A stretch of 64,000 bases of DNA from Thermomicrobiales bacterium (GTDB lineage: Bacteria > Chloroflexota > Chloroflexia > Thermomicrobiales > UBA6265). The stretch is taken from contig JAMLHN010000010.1 of the NCBI GenBank assembly GCA_023957115.1, positions 1 through 64,000 on the forward strand, given 5' to 3'. Below the pieces are notes generated by a model. The model was not told the DNA's origin. It worked only from the letters and a program-made list of their open reading frames with translations, and did not search any database. Below are positions 1-8,939 of this stretch, piece by piece (the first letter of the stretch is position 1; each line of letters begins with the position of its first letter). Made by a program: the position numbers and the translations under genes.

Positions 1-753
1 CTCGCATCGTGGTATGCCGATGCCGTCCGGGGTGATTTGGGAGAGTCCTATTTCCTCAATCAGCCGGTCACCACAGCCATTGCATCGCGTCTGCCGGTCA
101 CCCTGAGCCTGACGATCTTCGCGCTCTTCGTCTCAGTGGTTATTGGAACGACCGCCGGCGTCATCGCCAGCCTGCGCCAGGGACGGTTTGCGGACTGGGG
201 AATCATGTTCCTCGCCATCCTGGGACTCTCGATCCCGGTATTCTGGCTGGCGCTCAATCTGATGTTCATTTTCTCGGTACGGCTCGGGTGGTTGCCAACC
301 ACCGGGTATGTCCCCCTGCGTGAGGATCCCGTCGAGTACGTCCGCCATTTGCTGTTGCCCGGGCTCACCCTCGGCGCCGCGAACACCGCCGTCATCGCCC
401 GAATGACACGGTCCAGCATGCTCGAAGTGCTCCGGCAAGATTTCGTGCGCACCGCAGAAGCCAAGGGACTCTCCCGCCATATCGTCGTGCTCCGCCACGC
501 CTTTCGCAACGCATTGCTGCCCATCGTCACCGTCATCGGCCTCAGTGTCGGCGAGCTGCTGGCTGGCAGCGTCATCACCGAAACCGTCTTCAACCTCCCG
601 GGTATCGGCCGGCTCATCGTCGATGCTATCCGCCGGCGTGACTACCCCACGGTGCAAGGCGGCATCCTCTTCGTAACCGTGATCTATCTGGTGGTGAACC
701 TTGCCGTCGATCTCCTCTACGCGTGGATCAACCCACGAATCCGGTATCGATGA
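1..753 (+). CDS. ABC transporter permease, DppB/OppB type (5' truncated by window edge)
   Basis: Inner-membrane permease of a dipeptide/oligopeptide/nickel-type ABC importer. The frame is open from base 1 and reads LASWYADAVRGDLGES before the first possible start codon (TTG at 37). W-x-x-x-x-x-R-G-D-L-G-x-S is a normal internal segment of DppB, so the true start lies outside the window and about 60-80 residues are missing. Several hydrophobic segments follow, and the BPD_transp_1 EAA loop is visible (R-T-A-E-A-K-G-L ... P-I-V-T-V-I-G). It lies 24 nt upstream of the partner permease. The substrate cannot be told from the permease; the downstream peptidase and aminotransferase suggest peptides or amino-acid derivatives. 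Confidence 0.93.
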   Translation, partial: LASWYADAVRGDLGESYFLNQPVTTAIASRLPVTLSLTIFALFVSVVIGTTAGVIASLRQGRFADWGIMFLAILGLSIPVFWLALNLMFIFSVRLGWLPTTGYVPLREDPVEYVRHLLLPGLTLGAANTAVIARMTRSSMLEVLRQDFVRTAEAKGLSRHIVVLRHAFRNALLPIVTVIGLSVGELLAGSVITETVFNLPGIGRLIVDAIRRRDYPTVQGGILFVTVIYLVVNLAVDLLYAWINPRIRYR

Positions 754-777
754 TGTACGGCCCGGAACGATAGCGAT

Positions 778-1671
778 ATGACCGCAGCGCAACAGCCCAT
801 CACCGACGGATCTGAAGGAACCCTCCTTCCCATTCGAAAGCGAACCTCCACGTTCCGCCTGCTCATCCGATCCCGATCGGCGCAGATCGGGCTTGCCATC
901 GTGCTCATCCTCGCGGTGCTTGGCCTCCTTGCGCCAGTCATCGCTCCGTATGGCCCCAACACCATGACCTACACCGCAATCCTCGTCGCCCCCAGCAGCG
1001 AGCATCTCTTCGGCACCGACGACTTCGGGCGAGACATCTTCAGCCGGTCACTCTATGGCATTCGGATCTCCCTCCTGGTGGGGATAACCGTCATGCTCAT
1101 CAGCGGGCTCATCGGGCTCGGCATCGGCCTTGTTGCCGGATTCTATTCCCGGCTGGACAGCCCGATCATGCGCGCCATGGATGTGCTCATGGCATTCCCG
1201 GGCATCCTCCTCGCCATCGGAATCATGGCCGTCCTCGGACCCAGCCTGCTCAACATCATCGTCGCGCTGGCCATTTCGTATATCCCGCGCACCGCGCGCG
1301 TCGTCCGTGGGCAAGTGCTCTCCCTCCGCGAGCAAGAATTCGTCATGGCCGCCCGGGCGCTCGGAGCCAGCGACTGGCAGCTCCTGCTCCGGTATCTGGC
1401 CCCGAACACCATGGCCCCCCTGCTCATTCAGCAAACCTTCGTCCTGGCCCTCGCTGTCATCGCGGAGTCGGGACTCAACTTCCTCGGCGTCGGTGTTCCC
1501 CCCGACGTCCCAACCCTTGGAAGCATGTTGAGCGAATCACGCACCTTCCTGCGATCCGCCCCGTGGGTATCGATCTTCCCGGGACTCATGATTTCCATGA
1601 TGGTCCTCGCCTTCAATCTCCTGGGAGACGGCTTGCGCGACGTGCTCGACCCTCGCAGCCGGGACAAGTAG
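778..1671 (+). CDS. ABC transporter permease, DppC/OppC type
   Basis: Second membrane subunit of the same importer (297 aa, normal family length). A cytoplasmic N-terminal arm of about 40 residues precedes the first membrane segment (about 42-62), then G-T-D-D-F-G-R-D-I-F-S-R, a hallmark of DppC proteins. The EAA loop is M-A-A-R-A-L-G-A-S-D, followed by the terminal G-L-N-F-L-G-V-G-V-P-P signature. It starts with ATG 24 nt after the DppB-type gene, so the two are almost certainly cotranscribed. The binding protein and ATPases must lie upstream, outside the window. Confidence 0.95.
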   Translation: MTAAQQPITDGSEGTLLPIRKRTSTFRLLIRSRSAQIGLAIVLILAVLGLLAPVIAPYGPNTMTYTAILVAPSSEHLFGTDDFGRDIFSRSLYGIRISLLVGITVMLISGLIGLGIGLVAGFYSRLDSPIMRAMDVLMAFPGILLAIGIMAVLGPSLLNIIVALAISYIPRTARVVRGQVLSLREQEFVMAARALGASDWQLLLRYLAPNTMAPLLIQQTFVLALAVIAESGLNFLGVGVPPDVPTLGSMLSESRTFLRSAPWVSIFPGLMISMMVLAFNLLGDGLRDVLDPRSRDK

Positions 1672-1724
1672 TCGCGAATGCGCCGCAACCAGCCTCCTGG
1701 AACGAGGGAGCGAGGAACGACCGA

Positions 1725-2588
1725 ATGACCATGACGGAGCAGCAACAAAACCCGCCGAGAAGCACGCCGCCGGGCGAGGCATCTGAGGCATCGGTGGTGG
1801 ATCGAGCCTCCGGAAAAAACTATGTGCAGGTCTTTGGCCGCATGGCGGCCATCCTCGACGTACTGGCGGCATCGCCCCGCCCGCTTGGCCTGACAGAAAT
1901 CTCCCGTCGATCGGGCACGACCAAAGCCTCCGCCCATCGACTCCTCTCGACACTCGCCGTCCACAACTACGTCGAGCCCGGCGCGCAATCCGGCACCTAT
2001 CAGCTCGGACTACGCCTCTTTCAGCTCGGCTCGGTCGTCCAATCCCGGCTCGACCTCCGCACCCGCGCTCGTCCGGTCATGGAGCGGCTTGCCGATGAAA
2101 CGGAAGAAACCGTCTTTCTGAGCATCCTGCGCGATTCCACCGCCCTCTGTATCGAGCGGATCGACGGCAAACACGTTCAGGTGCTTGCGCTCCAGGTCGG
2201 CACCACCCTCCCCCTGCATTCGGGGGGCGGTCCGCGCGTGCTGCTCGCTGGATTGAGCGATCAACAGATCGACGATTTCCTCCAGCAAGAGCTCGAACCG
2301 ATCACCAGGTTCACCGAGATCGACCCACAGGAGATCTGGGCGACCATCGAGCGAATTCGCTCCACCGGCTACGCCATTAGTGAAGAGGACGTCACCATCG
2401 GGGTCGCCGCCATCGGCGCGCCCATTCATGGAGTCGATGGCTCGGTCATCGGCACGCTCAGCCTGGCCGGCATCACCCAACGCCTGACCCGTAGCCGAAT
2501 TCCGCTCCTCATCGATCAGGTCGTCAACGCCGCGGCGGAGATTTCAGCACTCATGGGATACGAGAAGGGAGAAACGAGCTCGAGATAA
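1725..2588 (+). CDS. IclR-family transcriptional regulator
   Basis: Cytoplasmic regulator of 287 aa. The N-terminal winged HTH lies at about residues 30-90 (V-F-G-R-M-A-A-I-L-D-V-L, then L-T-E-I-S-R-R-S-G-T-T-K-A-S-A-H-R-L-L). A C-terminal IclR effector domain follows (G-G-G-P-R-V-L-L-A, I-G-A-P-I-H-G ... S-L-A-G). The reading frame stays open further 5' into the permease gene, but ATG 1725 has a GAGG-containing ribosome site about 9 nt upstream; ATG 1731 is an alternative. Its position between transporter and catabolic genes suggests local control of this pathway; the ligand is unknown. Confidence 0.93.
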   Translation: MTMTEQQQNPPRSTPPGEASEASVVDRASGKNYVQVFGRMAAILDVLAASPRPLGLTEISRRSGTTKASAHRLLSTLAVHNYVEPGAQSGTYQLGLRLFQLGSVVQSRLDLRTRARPVMERLADETEETVFLSILRDSTALCIERIDGKHVQVLALQVGTTLPLHSGGGPRVLLAGLSDQQIDDFLQQELEPITRFTEIDPQEIWATIERIRSTGYAISEEDVTIGVAAIGAPIHGVDGSVIGTLSLAGITQRLTRSRIPLLIDQVVNAAAEISALMGYEKGETSSR

Positions 2589-2645
2589 CGCACCACCATT
2601 CGAGGCAGTCAGTTCACCGGCATTCTCGGAGGCGACATCAGAACA

Positions 2646-3920
2646 ATGACCAACCACCTGCACGAACGTATCCTGAAATCCGTTGATGAGTTGCGAGAAG
2701 ACCTGCTCTCCTTCACCGCCAGTACCGTCGCGGTCGACAGTGTCACGGGATATGAAGACAAGGTCCAACCGCTCTATCAAGCCAAGCTGGAGGAGCTTGG
2801 CTTGCAGGTCGACGCCTGGAATCCGCAACCCGAAGACGTTGCCGATTTCCCGAACTTCCTCTCTGGCGAGACCCGCTTCGGCGAACGTCCCAACATCGTC
2901 GGCGTCTGGAAAGGCACCGGAGCCGGCCCAAGCATCGGCCTCAATGGTCATGTCGATGTTGTACTGGCCGGAGAAGAAGCACGCTGGACCCATCCGCCAT
3001 TCAGTGGCGCCCGAGCTGACGGAAAAATCTGGGGACGTGGCGCCTGCGATATGAAAGCCGGCGTCGCGGCGGGCATCTTCGCCATTGCCGCCCTCCAACG
3101 CGCCGGAGTCGCCCTCGACGGTGACGTCCAGATGCAATGCGTCATCGCCGAAGAAACCGGTGGCCTCGGCACCATTGCCACCATCCGGCGCGGATATGTC
3201 CCAGATGGGTTGATCTGCCTCGAGCCCACCAATCTGAACATCTGCCCCGCCATGGGCGGCCTCCTCAAATACCAGATCACCATTCTCGGCCGCGCCGCGC
3301 ATACCTCGCGGCCCTGGATGGGTGAAAGCGCGTTCGAGCACTTCCTGCCCATTTATCAGGCAGTCAAAGACTTCGAGACCGAACGCCACAACCAGATCAG
3401 CCACCCGCTCTTCGATTCGCTGCCCCGCAAAGCGCCGATCGCAATGGGCAAGATCCACGCCGGCGACTGGCCCTACTCCATCCCCGAACGGCTCGTCGCC
3501 GCTGGCCGGTGTGGCATGGTGCCGGGAGACGACCCGGAAGATGTCCGCGCCCGGTTCGAACAGTGCATCTACGACGCGGCTGCCAAGGATCCGTGGTTGC
3601 AGGAACATCCGCCCATCATCGAATGGGTCCACGGCCAGTTCGACCCCTGGGAGACCCCGGCCGATCATCCCCTCGTCGAAGCGGTCCGTGCATCGACCGA
3701 GGAAGTCACGCACCAGCCGCCTCAGTTCAAGCCCATCACCGGCGGGGTGGACGCTGCATTCTTCGTCAAGTACGCCCAGGTCCCCAGCGTGACCTTCGGC
3801 CCCGGAGATATGACACTCGCGCACCACACCGACGAGAACGTCCCGGAAGACGACCTGGTCGCTGCCACGAAGATCGTTGCGCTCTCCGTTCTCCAATGGT
3901 GCGGTGCGTCCAACGCCTGA
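2646..3920 (+). CDS. M20-family metallopeptidase / ArgE-DapE-type deacylase
   Basis: Cytoplasmic zinc-dependent hydrolase of 424 aa that would cleave an N-acyl amino acid or small peptide. The M20 metal ligands are visible: G-H-V-D at about 101-104, G-R-G-A-C-D-M-K-A-G with D135, and catalytic E-E-T at 169-171. A dimerisation-domain segment (R-A-A-H-T-S-R-P-W) and a late T-L-A-H-H-T-D-E-N metal-binding histidine are also present. The start is ATG preceded by GGAGG-like bases. It sits 57 nt after the IclR gene and before an aminotransferase, consistent with uptake, deacylation and transamination of an amino acid. Exact substrate not inferable. Confidence 0.93.
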   Translation: MTNHLHERILKSVDELREDLLSFTASTVAVDSVTGYEDKVQPLYQAKLEELGLQVDAWNPQPEDVADFPNFLSGETRFGERPNIVGVWKGTGAGPSIGLNGHVDVVLAGEEARWTHPPFSGARADGKIWGRGACDMKAGVAAGIFAIAALQRAGVALDGDVQMQCVIAEETGGLGTIATIRRGYVPDGLICLEPTNLNICPAMGGLLKYQITILGRAAHTSRPWMGESAFEHFLPIYQAVKDFETERHNQISHPLFDSLPRKAPIAMGKIHAGDWPYSIPERLVAAGRCGMVPGDDPEDVRARFEQCIYDAAAKDPWLQEHPPIIEWVHGQFDPWETPADHPLVEAVRASTEEVTHQPPQFKPITGGVDAAFFVKYAQVPSVTFGPGDMTLAHHTDENVPEDDLVAATKIVALSVLQWCGASNA

Positions 3921-4067
3921 CGCGAGATCCGGGTGACTGTTTGGGGACACAACGTGTGGGGGTAGCCGCCGGCCCGGTGCCGGTGTCGTCAGGACGGGTC
4001 CCGGCATCCCTGCGCCATTGCCCGGATTCCGTACAAGATCGCCAATCGAGCGGGAGTGAGAGACCAA

Positions 4068-5339
4068 ATGACAGCAGAAACATCGCAGTCCACGTTCGAG
4101 CCGGCACGCGCGCGCGGTCACAGCGAGATCGTCTGGGATCACGCGCTCGGCTCCGAAGTCTGGGACACCGAGGGCAAAAAATACATCGACTTCACCTCAG
4201 GTGTGTTGGTGACCAATATCGGCCACGCGCATCCTGAGGTCGCCGCGGCAGTCGCCGCCCAGGCCGCCCGGTTGACGAACTGCTACGACTTTCCCCAACC
4301 GCTCCGAGCCCAGCTTGCCGAGCGGCTGGTCGGACTCGCCGGACCAGACTTCGAGCAGGCGGCGCTGTTCACGACCGGCGCGGAAGCAATCGACGCAGCC
4401 CTGCGCACAGCCCGGGCGGCAACGGACCGATTCGAATTCGTTGCGTTCATGCACGGATTCCATGGACGCTCGTTCACCGCGGCCAGCGTTGGCGGTCTTC
4501 AAACGACACGCAGCTCTGCGGGCCCCCTCCTGCCGGGTGTCCTCTTCGCGCCCTATCCGTATCTCTATCGCGATCCGCTGGGCGAGGACAGCGCGCAAAG
4601 CGTCGATATCGCCATCGCCTATCTCGAGATGATGGCGGACACGGTCTCGACCGGCTCGATCGCGGCCGTGATCGCGGAGCCCTATCTCGGCAGCGGTGGC
4701 GGCGTCGTGCCGCCTCGGGAGTTCTTCCAGCGGATACGCGCGTTCTGCGACGAACGCGGCGCGCTCATGATCCTGGACGAGGTGCAGAGTGGCTTCGGCC
4801 GGGCGGGATCGTGGTTCGCCTACCAGCAGCTTGGCATCGTCCCCGACATCCTGGTCGTCGCCAAAGGCATCGCAAACGGACTCCCCCTCAGCGCGGTGCT
4901 TGCCCGCGAAGAGACCTTTGCCGCAATGCCGCCGGGAACCCTCGGCAGCACCTATGGCGGAAACCCCGTCAGCAGTGCCGCCGCCCTGGCAACCTTGAAC
5001 GTGCTAGAGCGGGATGCCCTGCCCGAGCGCGCCGCTCAGGTCGGCGGCTACATGCTCGACTGGCTGCGTGAGCGCCAGGACGGATTCCCGCATGTCGGCG
5101 ACATCCGCGGCATGGGCATGAGTTTTGGCATCGAGCTGGTCGAAGACAAAGCCACCAAAGCCCCCGCCCCCGATCGCGCCCTGGCCGCCGTCAGCGCGGC
5201 CGCGCGCGAAGGGCTCCTCGTTCTCCCACCATCGGGAAATCTTGGCAACGTGCTCCGCATGGCCCCGGCCCTGAATATCCCTGATGATCTGCTCCAGCAA
5301 GGTTTGCTCCGGCTGGAAAAGGTGCTGTCGGAAGCCTGA
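4068..5339 (+). CDS. Class III PLP-dependent aminotransferase (4-aminobutyrate aminotransferase-like)
   Basis: PLP enzyme of 423 aa. Landmarks: an early G-V-L-V-T-N-I-G-H-A-H-P segment, T-T-G-A-E-A-I-D-A-A, H-G-F-H-G-R-S, the cofactor aspartate in I-L-D-E-V-Q-S-G-F-G-R (D237) and the Schiff-base lysine in V-V-A-K-G-I-A-N-G (K266). A GTG four codons upstream (4056) is in frame, but ATG 4068 has a GAGTGAGAG ribosome site at proper spacing. It is likely the last gene of the transporter/catabolic operon; a hairpin with a T tract lies about 220 nt downstream. The amino donor (gamma- or omega-amino acid) is not determined. Confidence 0.93.
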   Translation: MTAETSQSTFEPARARGHSEIVWDHALGSEVWDTEGKKYIDFTSGVLVTNIGHAHPEVAAAVAAQAARLTNCYDFPQPLRAQLAERLVGLAGPDFEQAALFTTGAEAIDAALRTARAATDRFEFVAFMHGFHGRSFTAASVGGLQTTRSSAGPLLPGVLFAPYPYLYRDPLGEDSAQSVDIAIAYLEMMADTVSTGSIAAVIAEPYLGSGGGVVPPREFFQRIRAFCDERGALMILDEVQSGFGRAGSWFAYQQLGIVPDILVVAKGIANGLPLSAVLAREETFAAMPPGTLGSTYGGNPVSSAAALATLNVLERDALPERAAQVGGYMLDWLRERQDGFPHVGDIRGMGMSFGIELVEDKATKAPAPDRALAAVSAAAREGLLVLPPSGNLGNVLRMAPALNIPDDLLQQGLLRLEKVLSEA

Positions 5340-5387
5340 TCCGCACGGCAACCGTAGCCGTCTGAGTCCGATCGGGATACGACGCAT

Positions 5388-5422
5388 GGTGTAGCCGCCG
5401 GCCCTGGGCCGGCGGCTACACC
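5388..5422. repeat. Perfect 17-bp inverted repeat with 1-nt centre
   Basis: GGTGTAGCCGCCGGCCC, then a single T, then its exact reverse complement. A related half-copy (GTAGCCGCCGGCCCGGTGCC) occurs near 3960 before the aminotransferase, so this is probably a dispersed palindromic repeat rather than a simple terminator (no T tract follows). Confidence 0.75.
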
Positions 5423-5555
5423 GGTACAGGGCCGGTGGCGCCAGGGTGTGGGGCTGACGTCCCCGCGTCATGACATCGCGGTAGACCAGGGGTTTCACCG
5501 AGACCAGGCTTATCCAGCGAAGAGACGCGTCTCTATCTCCAACGCCACTGATGTC

Positions 5556-5584
5556 GTGCAGGACCTCCGTGTCCTGCACCTTTT
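5556..5584 (+). terminator. Rho-independent-like terminator after the aminotransferase
   Basis: Stem GTGCAGGAC / GTCCTGCAC with loop CTCCGT, followed by CTTTT. It would end the plus-strand operon. The left half (GTCGTGCAGGACCTCCG) recurs near 28904 without a matching right arm, so it may also belong to a repeat. Confidence 0.6.
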
Positions 5585-5652
5585 GCGACGCTCTTCCAAG
5601 CGGAAGAGGCAATGCGTTGCACGCCATCTCGTGTACTGCTCATCGCAAGCCG

Positions 5653-6201
5653 CTATGCCGCCAGCAGCATCGCCCCCACCGGAGCATCCTCCAGCACCAG
5701 GGTCATGCTCCCATCCTGCATCGTCACGCTCGAAACGACCAGATTATGCTCGGCCAGGAACGTATTGATCCCGTTTTCCAATCCCTTCGAAATCGCGCTG
5801 GTTGGGATGATCCAGGTCGGAATACCGTCCAGATCGGCCTCCTGGATATCGATCTTCCCATCCACAGCAGCTACCTGGGCCGTGTACGCCACATCCTGCC
5901 CCTGTTCACCGAACCGGAGCTCCAATCCGGCCGGAGTGATGATGAAGCGCAGATCCTGGAGATTGACATCGCCCGTCTGGATCTGCCGGTTGACGTCTTC
6001 TTCGGTCAACGTGTACGCCCCCGCTTCGGGCGTTACTCCGATTCCGGCAATCTGCGGCACGATATAGGTGGCGACCGCCTGGTCGACGCCGTCTTCCACC
6101 CCCTCCTGCACGCGGGGGATCCCAATGAAATAGCCAAGGCCGACACAAACCACACACAACGCCAGCAGCAGACCGGCGGTAATCAACAAAATACGCGGCA
6201 T
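5653..6201 (-). CDS. Membrane-anchored hypothetical protein
   Basis: 182 aa, family not recognised. An N-terminal membrane segment (about residues 4-26, I-L-L-I-T-A-G-L-L-L-A-L) is followed by a soluble extracytoplasmic part rich in acidic and beta-prone residues (T-L-T-E-E-D-V-N-R, I-T-P-A-G-L-E-L-R-F-G). The layout resembles small LmeA/DUF2993-like anchored domains, but I cannot confirm that. ATG at 6201 has an AGGAG ribosome site 7-11 nt upstream, so the gene is probably real. It is monocistronic on the minus strand. Confidence 0.8.
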   Translation of the reverse strand: MPRILLITAGLLLALCVVCVGLGYFIGIPRVQEGVEDGVDQAVATYIVPQIAGIGVTPEAGAYTLTEEDVNRQIQTGDVNLQDLRFIITPAGLELRFGEQGQDVAYTAQVAAVDGKIDIQEADLDGIPTWIIPTSAISKGLENGINTFLAEHNLVVSSVTMQDGSMTLVLEDAPVGAMLLAA

Positions 6202-6594
6202 TCGATCTCCTGTTTCCTTCTTTACCGACCTTTACCGACGTCGTTCGACAATTGGGGCTTTTGCGAGAACACGTCGTTCAACGCATATCGCCCAGAAGCG
6301 CCAGACGCGATTCCCTCGGCGGCGTATTCATACACCGCTGTCATAGAGTAACCGGCAACAGGCTGGCGACCGTCGGAGTCCCCACGGGACTTCGAGTGCG
6401 TAGCATCGCGGCGTTTGAGCGATGTGCAGACAAGGCTGGACAACGGATGCTGGACCTCCAGGATGAACGACGCCGTTCTATCGCATACGTACGCATCAAC
6501 AGGGGCCCGAGCGTTTCACTCTTGGAGCGCCGGGGCCATCCGCACGGTACGCGAACCCGGCGGGGACCACCGCACCCCCGTCCCTTCAACCCGC
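6202..6594. other. Intergenic region with one dispersed hairpin repeat
   Basis: No convincing gene. Near 6373-6410 it carries AGTCCCCACGGGACTTCGAG, a short hairpin (TCCC/GGGA) closely related to a segment at about 61828-61865. The first 40 nt upstream of the minus-strand gene contain two TTTACCGAC units. Confidence 0.5.
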
Positions 6595-6753
6595 CTAGTG
6601 CCGGACGCTCTGAAAGATCGCATTCAGCAGGCTGAAGATAACAGCAACGACAGCAACCAGGATGATCGGCACCATCACTGCTCCACCGATCGTCCCCGGG
6701 AACCGATAGACACCACGAGCCAACAGCCGCGCCGAATATCGCCAGACGACCAT
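6595..6753 (-). CDS. Small (52 aa) single-pass membrane protein
   Basis: A short frame beginning M-V-V-W-R-Y-S-A-R-L with a strongly hydrophobic stretch at about residues 25-45 (G-A-V-M-V-P-I-I-L-V-A-V-V-A-V-I-F) and a short polar C-terminus ending S-V-R-H. It starts 40 nt after the LuxR gene in the same direction, suggesting cotranscription. A GGAGG lies about 30 nt before the ATG, so the exact start is uncertain. Function unknown. Confidence 0.5.
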   Translation of the reverse strand: MVVWRYSARLLARGVYRFPGTIGGAVMVPIILVAVVAVIFSLLNAIFQSVRH

Positions 6754-6792
6754 GCCCCAACGCGAAGGTGACGTTCGCCCAATCCTCCAAGA

Positions 6793-7944
6793 TCACACAC
6801 CGGTGCTCGGATCCATCGGGCCACCGCGAAGCGGCCGGCCACCAATCACACGCTGCTCGTTGTCATGCACCCGCGGCTCATAAAAGGCGAAGAAGATCTT
6901 GCCAACGAGTTCTCTCCGGCTGCGCACACCCGTCTTGTCGAACACATTCTTGAGATGTTGCTGGACGGTCTGCGGCGCCACGAATAACCGATTGGCAATT
7001 TCCAGGGTCGAATGTCCCTGCAACACGAGCCTGGTGACCTCCTGCTCGCGCTCCGTCAGTTCGTATGCCGCCATCAGGAGGGGAGAAATGCGATCTGGAT
7101 GAGCCGGCTCGATGATGACCGCTACCCGCTGCCGGGTGCTCCCCGTCAACGTCGCACCATGCAACACCACCCATCGGCCGGAGTGGGAGAGCACGCGCGC
7201 CATGGCAACCTCACCCGGTGTTTGCGTCGCCTCTGCGGTCCGCAGCGCGCGGCCCGCCACGGCCAGCACTGCCGGAGGCAACTGTTCCCGAGATGTCCAA
7301 GCTCCTCCAGGAAGCTCATCCAGCCATTGCGCGGCCCCCGTCGTCAGTGACTCGACGCTCCAGTCGCCCCTCAGGATGATCAGACCAGGTGCTTCCGAAT
7401 CCTCCGGATCGGAAGCTTCGCCGAACAGCAATCCGCGTTTGGTCCCCTCCGCAATATGTGGAGAAACGTCGCGCAGGAACGTGATCTCGCCCGCGTCGAA
7501 TGCGGGGTCGCCCGGCTCGCGGTAAAGACTCAGCAATCCCCAGGCCTCACCTCGCGTGCGCAGGGCGACATACAGTTCCTGATCGCCGCCATACGGCTGC
7601 ACGAACCGCGTCCACCCCTGACTTCGGCTCGGATCGCCACCGGTCGCCTCGTGGATGGTCGATACTCCGCGTTCGGATCGGGCGACATCGGCCATCTTGT
7701 GCGCATCGTCTTCGAAATATTCGTGTGCGAGCCATTCCGGCGGCAATTCGAAGAGCGTGGTCTGATAGTGGCTGGTGACCAGCAGGGACGTTGGGTCAAG
7801 GGTGAACCAGCACGGCGTCATGTAGTGCGGCACCACCTTCGCCATGGCCTCCGTCACCTCGTGCAAGAACGTCACAAGGTCGAGTCCCCGTCCGGCGGAC
7901 TCGGCAATGCGGTCCCTGGCTCGTTGCGTCGCATACGGGTTCAT
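6793..7944 (-). CDS. LuxR-type regulator with N-terminal GAF-like sensor region
   Basis: 383 aa. The C-terminal LuxR HTH lies at about residues 290-345 (L-T-E-R-E-Q-E-V-T-R-L-V-L-Q-G, then T-L-E-I-A-N-R-L, then Q-T-V-Q-Q-H-L-K-N-V-F-D-K-T-G-V). The first 200 residues look like a GAF/light-response type sensory module (L-Y-V-A-L-R-T-R-G-E-A-W-G-L-L-S-L-Y-R). There is no receiver domain, so it is not a classical response regulator. It is probably cotranscribed with the small membrane protein downstream. Ligand unknown. Confidence 0.88.
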   Translation of the reverse strand: MNPYATQRARDRIAESAGRGLDLVTFLHEVTEAMAKVVPHYMTPCWFTLDPTSLLVTSHYQTTLFELPPEWLAHEYFEDDAHKMADVARSERGVSTIHEATGGDPSRSQGWTRFVQPYGGDQELYVALRTRGEAWGLLSLYREPGDPAFDAGEITFLRDVSPHIAEGTKRGLLFGEASDPEDSEAPGLIILRGDWSVESLTTGAAQWLDELPGGAWTSREQLPPAVLAVAGRALRTAEATQTPGEVAMARVLSHSGRWVVLHGATLTGSTRQRVAVIIEPAHPDRISPLLMAAYELTEREQEVTRLVLQGHSTLEIANRLFVAPQTVQQHLKNVFDKTGVRSRRELVGKIFFAFYEPRVHDNEQRVIGGRPLRGGPMDPSTGV

Positions 7945-8095
7945 ACCCGCACTCTACACTCGCGCGATGCCACCCCGCAATTCCACATTTCTGGAATAGA
8001 CGACCTTCCGCGCGTTCCCTACTATCGACCCCAACCGCCAACACGACCGGCCATGCCGAGCGATCGGCGCCCAGAATTTTTTGCCAGGAGGGGAC

Positions 8096-8500
8096 ATGAG
8101 TGACGGGGCACGCACCCCGGAAGAACTCGAAACGCTGTTCGAGGACTCCCTGCTGCTCCGCGACGGTCCGGCCCTGAGCCGGCTCTTCGATGGCGGAGCC
8201 ACGCTCGTAGCGCAGAATGCTGGGACGGCACGCGGCGTCGCCGACATCGCGCGGCTGGCCCTGGAGACATGGCACGGCGTCCCCGTCTACGTCGCCGATC
8301 CTCGCCGGGTCGTCCAGACGCATGATCTCGCGCTCATCGTCACCGGCACGACCATCAATGTCGCGCGTCGCGGTCATGACAGCACCTGGCGGTACGCAAT
8401 CGTATTCGTGGGTGAACAACGAAATGAAGAAATGAAAGGAGATCGCCATGACAGTCGACGCAACTCGAGTTCAGACGAAGCTTCCGGTAAAAATCAATAG
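8096..8500 (+). CDS. SnoaL/NTF2-like small protein
   Basis: 134 aa with the cone-shaped NTF2-like pattern: an N-terminal helix (T-P-E-E-L-E-T-L-F-E-D-S-L-L-L-R-D-G), G-G-A-T-L-V-A, then late strands (D-L-A-L-I-V-T-G-T-T, S-T-W-R-Y-A-I-V-F-V). ATG 8096 is preceded by AGGAGGGG. The 3' end overlaps the cupin gene by 53 nt in another frame, and the last 25 residues are polar and probably unstructured. Likely a ligand-binding or enzyme-like pocket; no catalytic assignment is possible. Confidence 0.8.
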   Translation: MSDGARTPEELETLFEDSLLLRDGPALSRLFDGGATLVAQNAGTARGVADIARLALETWHGVPVYVADPRRVVQTHDLALIVTGTTINVARRGHDSTWRYAIVFVGEQRNEEMKGDRHDSRRNSSSDEASGKNQ

Positions 8501-8939
8501 GGACGAAGGAGATGCGCGCTGGTGGTTCGGGTGTCTGGCCGTGATCAAAGCCACCGCCGCGGACACGGGCGGCCAGATGACGATTGTCGAAATCACCGAA
8601 GCTCCAGGCGCCGAAGCGCCACTCCATGTGCACCACCGGGAAGACGAGGCCTTCTGGCTCCTTGAAGGCAATGCAACCTTCGAGGTCGGAGATACGGTCA
8701 TCGAGGCGAGCGCCGGCGACTACCTGTTCGCCCCGCGGGATGTCCCGCATCGCTTTACCGTCGGGGCATCCGGTTGCCGAATGCTCTTCATCCTCACGCC
8801 TGGTGGCTTCGAAGAAGTACTAAGAGCAACCAGCGAGCCGGCTGGCGCCCTCGTCCTACCGCCGCCATCCACGCCGATGCCGGACTTTGCCCGCATCGCC
8901 GAGATCGTCAGGGGCTACGGCTGCGAGTTGCTCGTCTGA
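8448..8939 (+). CDS. Cupin-domain protein
   Basis: 163 aa, single cupin_2 barrel. Motif 1 is H-V-H-H-R-E-D-E-A-F-W-L-L-E-G (two His plus Glu metal ligands) and motif 2 is P-R-D-V-P-H-R-F. AAAGGAG precedes the ATG. The start lies inside the NTF2-like gene, implying translational coupling. Such cupins are small metal-binding enzymes or sensors; the substrate is unknown. Confidence 0.88.
   Translation: MTVDATRVQTKLPVKINRDEGDARWWFGCLAVIKATAADTGGQMTIVEITEAPGAEAPLHVHHREDEAFWLLEGNATFEVGDTVIEASAGDYLFAPRDVPHRFTVGASGCRMLFILTPGGFEEVLRATSEPAGALVLPPPSTPMPDFARIAEIVRGYGCELLV

Larger units (their letters stand above)
5340..5652. other. Intergenic spacer with two hairpins, no gene seen
   Basis: This 313-nt convergent spacer contains no credible reading frame. 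It holds a 17-bp near-gapless inverted repeat (5388-5422) and a terminator-like hairpin (5556-5584), annotated separately. Confidence 0.7.

Noticed and set aside
60..1005. Long minus-strand open frames opposite the permease genes
   Set aside because: GC-rich antisense frames with low-complexity composition and no domains; they mirror the true genes. The same applies to many long antisense frames elsewhere, for example opposite the UvrA-like gene.
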